Positions 59,902-64,000 of a stretch of DNA of 64,000 nt are shown here, one piece after another. The DNA lies in contig NC_060214.1 in the NCBI RefSeq assembly GCF_021130785.1, positions 103,904,001 to 103,968,000 of the forward strand. Reading direction: 5' to 3'. The position numbers and the translations under genes were made by a program. The stretch is from Homalodisca vitripennis (Eukaryota; Arthropoda; Insecta; Hemiptera; Cicadellidae). Each line of letters opens with the position of its first letter. Within the stretch, counting starts at the first letter, position 1. Under the pieces are notes generated by a model. That model saw only the letters and a program-made list of their open reading frames with translations. It was not told the DNA's origin and ran no database searches.

Positions 59902-60465
59902 TATAGCCCATCCTTTATATGCTTATAAACTGAGATAAGTAATGTTTTAAGTTATGAGAAAATTACACTCAAATAAACTAAGGTTTATCACATGATATTC
60001 TATTAAGAATTTTATCATTTTTACAGTTTCAACAATAACAACCCGGTCAGATAAATCGTGACATTCAGTCCGATAAACCTCTACTGTGCCTGCCTGCAGC
60101 TGCTTGAGTGGCAGGATACTGTAAACTGACTTCCTGGGACTAAACTGACAATTTAAATGAATATTTCTCTCTTTGGGAATATAATACTGTACATCAGTAT
60201 GAAAATATATAAGGAAAAGGACTTGCTTATAAGACTCCGTTAATTGTCTTTGAAGAATCTTACACGATTATAATAGATTACATTCACTTAGGAATATCAC
60301 GGTGTTCTGCCTCTTCCTAAATAATAACTCAAAAATTATATATAACCTATATACGTGAATAATATTGCCTTCATACCAATAACAGTCCACCTTTGGACAT
60401 ACCTTGTTAATAAAATTCACAATTTATTGGCCATTACGTCTATTATGCACTGAAAACTAACCTGT

Positions 60466-60620
60466 CACCGAAGTTGTGTTGAAACGACAAGAACACGGAG
60501 AAGGCAGGAAACAATAATTGCACAACACTGCCGTGAAGAACTGCCTGGGACTGACAGAGAGGGGAGAGGGAATTTCCAAGTCAGCTGTGGCACGTAACAA
60601 GTGTGTTGGCAAGTGGACAA
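60466..60620 (-). promoter_or_regulatory. candidate non-coding first exon (possibly of GST2)
   Basis: On the minus strand a GC-richer stretch ends AACTTCGGTGACAG with donor GTTAGTTTTC (donor near 60465). GST2 has a consensus acceptor just before its ATG at 48449, so this could be its first exon with a 12 kb intron. Other genes are equally possible. Inference only. Confidence 0.2.
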
Positions 60621-62563
60621 CAGCTGGCAACCAACACTGCTAGCGACACCTGTTGCTGTTTTGTTAAACTAATACAGTAGAGTTACAGTTTGTAAGCTAA
60701 ACGCAGTCCTTCTATTAGGCACAGTTTATTTCATACAAAACTGATTCTAATTAAATGCTGACAGGAAGAGAAAGAAATGTTTAAAGCTACTTAAAGCTGA
60801 ATTACGTAAACCATATTTTACAGCCTTAAGATGATTTATTCATGTAAAGTATGCAAATCGCTGTTCCAATTCACAGTAATAGCCTAATTAATAATTGATA
60901 TAAGATGGAAGTATTTTTTTTATAGATTAAAAATATATCCTCCATTAAAATAAATATTCTCATCACGTTTAACTTACATTTACGAAAAATCTATTATTTT
61001 CAAACGTAAACATATATTTCTATATTCGTTAATTTTTAATTTTATAAACTTAATGTTATGTAACAAATTTTTTGCAGTATTTTAAATTTCAAAGTCATAG
61101 TTATTTAAGGTAGCTTTTTTGAACGAAATATAAAAATTGACATTTTTGATTACGCATTACAATTCATAAGCTTTTAAAGTAGGGAATTGAGTACTATTTC
61201 TAAACATTTTTCAATGACGTTTTAATGGATCCATATGCACCCTTTTAAAGTTTTTATTATGCCGCTCTACAAACCAAATCAAACGCTAACATGTAAACTT
61301 GATATCAGTGAAAATGTGTTTAAAATATGTTTATTGTGTTATTGCGAGAAGTCATTTACAGAGATAGCCTCAGTATCTTTATCAAACGACATAAGTGATG
61401 CAATCTAGCCACAATATCACTAAAAACTAATTGCTGACTGTAATCCACTGAACCAATAAAACATAAGCCAGTTCCAAACATTATACGAGGTATGTAGAAA
61501 GATATAATTAACGATTAAAAGTAACTATAAACTAAGGATATTTATACAATACACTAAGGAGTACTAATGTAACTGTCCGATCCAAGACAATATAGTTATT
61601 CAAGAAATAGTATTTATGTTTACTTGACAATGATAAATTGTATTGAATAAACGATTGGACATTAACGAGACTACGTTGGCTTAGAAAAAGGCTAAAATGA
61701 TTGTAATTGTAGTCCTGATAGGGAAAATACACTCGTGTACAGAATGTTCAAGAAAAATGAGAATACATTTTGGGATGTAGTCCATAAATTATAATAGAAA
61801 AGCGTTCTTCTATCGCTATGGAATATTTTTCTTTGTTTATCGTACGTTTGTTTGTAAAAAATGACGTTTGAGGAAAAGTTAAGGTTATAGCGTTGAATAT
61901 TACGTATTTATATTTGTTATTAAGATGTAGGTTTTTAATGTTAAAAACCCATCGTTTAAAATTTTAAAATATAAAACACTTTTTCAACATTTAAAACTAA
62001 ATTTTGGTTTAACTAAAAGATAAATTGTTGTAAAAATATAAAAAAAAAACATAGCGTCTGGAAAGAAAAAGAACTTTATTTGCTATGGTTATGTCGTGTT
62101 TACTATTCTCGTGAAGTTCAATTCTGTCAATACTTTTTCTTAACTATTTTAACTATTCTCTATTCAATCTGAATCCTTTTCCCAGGAAACACTGGATATA
62201 AACATACGATATTATATGAAAGTTCGCTATAAAGTCCATTATAAAAACTCCCTATTATTTTTATCGTATGATTTAGCTTAACTTCGAAACCAAGATTTTT
62301 AGATTTGTATTTGGATTTATATAATTTAATCGTAATTATTTATTAAAATCTTTTCAGAAGAAATACATAAAATAGCTAATACGGAAATTATCTAGAGCTA
62401 ATATAATTCAAAACTGTAACATATTTAATTTTTTTAGAGTAATTACTAAGAAACGGGAAAATTTGTTTGAAAACCCTACTCTTGGAAATCAAGGCACGAA
62501 ATAATCAACCAAAAGAATGATTTACCTATTTTAAAACATTCCTTCGTCATATTCTGGTTCCAT

Positions 62564-62731
62564 TTATTTCCCTACATCTTGCTTTATATTCAATAACGAT
62601 CTTCCTTGTTCTATCATTTTCGCTTTATGCTCTTGATTTCTGTCAATAACATACCATATTGGTAGACCGTAATTCCCACGTTTAAGCCCAAGGTTATTAA
62701 AACTGTAATTTGGAGATTTCATTTCAAGTAC
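62564..62731 (-). CDS. possible 3'-terminal coding exon, unrecognised
   Basis: From an acceptor-like TATAATCCTACAG (exon start 62731) the minus strand is open for 55 codons to TAA at 62564. It starts VLEMKSPNYSFNNLG and includes LPIWYVIDRNQEHKAKMIEQ. Residue use looks protein-like, but the polypyrimidine tract is weak and no partner exon was found. It could be fortuitous. Confidence 0.2.
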   Translation of the reverse strand, partial: VLEMKSPNYSFNNLGLKRGNYGLPIWYVIDRNQEHKAKMIEQGRSLLNIKQDVGK

Positions 62732-64000
62732 CTGTAGGATTATAAGTTCCACATTTATGCACATTTTAAGATCGTCCAAGGCGATATTTCTCACAATTCT
62801 GACGAAGCTACATCCTGTTACACGAGTTTTATTATTTCAATAAAAATCATATCTACTCTATGTGTATGGCTATAAGGTACATTATCCCTTTCTGTTGCTT
62901 CAAACTTACACAAGAAATATCGAACAGCTCATATTGAGGTTAAGAAATTCATTCGTTAGTATAAACATTTATACTTACTAAAAAACTTAGGAAACCACAA
63001 AATAAAAACATGCTAGGTATGAGGCAAAGAATAAAAAAATTGCAATGCACATTTTTTTAGGAAAAAAATTTTACATCTGTCACCGGATACGCCAATATGC
63101 AATCTGATTTTGCATGCTTCCAATGAAAAATCTTATGTTTTCAGTAAATTGTTAAGCGTGTTTATGAATTCATCCCATACAATGGTTTTGCATACCCGAA
63201 GAACCTTCTCATCCCAGATGATTTTAAAAAGTTAGTTTTGTAAATTATATATTTAGCGACATCAACTATGGCACACCCTTATGGCAACAATACAAAAAAG
63301 TGCAAACGCGTTAAGCTCGTTTGAACGGAATTTAGGGTGCAATCAGTCATATTGATTGGTCACAGCTTGTATGCTGGTAAAACATATAATATTTCATCTG
63401 TGAAGAGTTTCAGTGTATATTAAAGAAAGAACAATGGTATTTTATTAAATGTATGTTATACGATTGCTCTGAAAGCAGTTTTTTTAATTGTTTACATTAA
63501 AACGGATCTATTTTTTATCTCACATCTCATTGAGCCAACAACGTAGACTGTCAACAGAATAAAAAAAATTAATTTCTTAATGTTGTCTCATAAAATATTT
63601 GTTAGTTCCACAATATTTCTTCTGATTCCAAAAAAAGATTTGCGACTACTCAATTGGTAATTTTTATTTCCCATCAAAGGTTTGGGGAAGTTGATAATTC
63701 TCTTAATAAAAGAGCGACGTGCGTGTTTTGTACACATTTGCCACTAAATTGCACAAGAAAATGTTGACTTATAAAATTGCACAGTAACAAAATTAGTGAC
63801 GATTAAAGACGTCTGAAAATAAAATGTTTTTCTAATAATTTGGAGAAATGTTTTGCATCATATGTAATGATTTTTACAAACTTTTAAGTAGCTGTTTTGG
63901 CCTTTCACGTTTCCAGGAGTTTCACTTATTCATTGTATTAATATAAATTTTTATTTTGCATACTTCACTTATCATTTTTATGAAAAAAACAATTATTTGG

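Larger units (their letters stand above)
59904..64000. other. AT-rich spacer to the window end
   Basis: Apart from the two weak exon candidates listed separately (60466-60620 and 62564-62731), no gene, RNA or clear repeat is recognised. Confidence 0.4.

Overview
This is an AT-rich animal nuclear DNA window of insect type, most plausibly hemipteran. The evidence is split genes with GT-AG introns, a seven-helix gustatory-receptor-like gene, two delta-class glutathione S-transferase genes, many (TA)n microsatellites and a dense, mixed load of transposable elements. The species cannot be named from the sequence alone.

Three host genes are well supported. A gustatory-receptor-like gene lies on the plus strand in three exons (13552-18828). 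Two paralogous delta-class GST genes lie in tandem on the minus strand, GST1 at 30812-35242 and GST2 at 40395-48449. Each has five coding exons with the same intron positions and phases, so they arose by tandem duplication. GST1 has lost the conserved Glu of the glutathione-binding Glu-Ser motif; GST2 keeps it. Two further minus-strand stretches look like terminal coding exons of unrecognised genes (39635-39886 and 62564-62731).

Most of the rest is mobile DNA. By region: 0-13 kb holds a plus-strand LINE remnant split by a minus-strand LINE (7.8-10.6 kb), two copies of an 0.82 kb repeat and a foldback hairpin. At 13-21 kb the receptor introns contain a 0.38 kb palindrome, tRNA-like repeats and a possible solo LTR. 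At 22-25 kb lies a damaged CR1/L2-like LINE. At 25-30 kb are a LINE RNase H remnant, a 0.5 kb A-tailed repeat, a tRNA-derived SINE with target-site duplication and Merlin-like ends. At 30-49 kb the GST introns and the spacer contain LINE tails, a SINE 8 bases from a splice site, a Merlin-type element with an 8-bp target-site duplication, and hAT-like and Helitron-like elements. At 49-64 kb are a Helitron-like element, a decayed P-element/THAP transposase and a 2.4 kb Tc1/mariner element with about 447-bp terminal inverted repeats. That element's reading frame is open but its first catalytic Asp is His.

The GST pair is the only set of genes with an evident shared role: conjugating glutathione to xenobiotics or oxidised lipids. 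No CRISPR array, operon or intact functional tRNA was found. Repeat boundaries are approximate unless a target-site duplication is stated.
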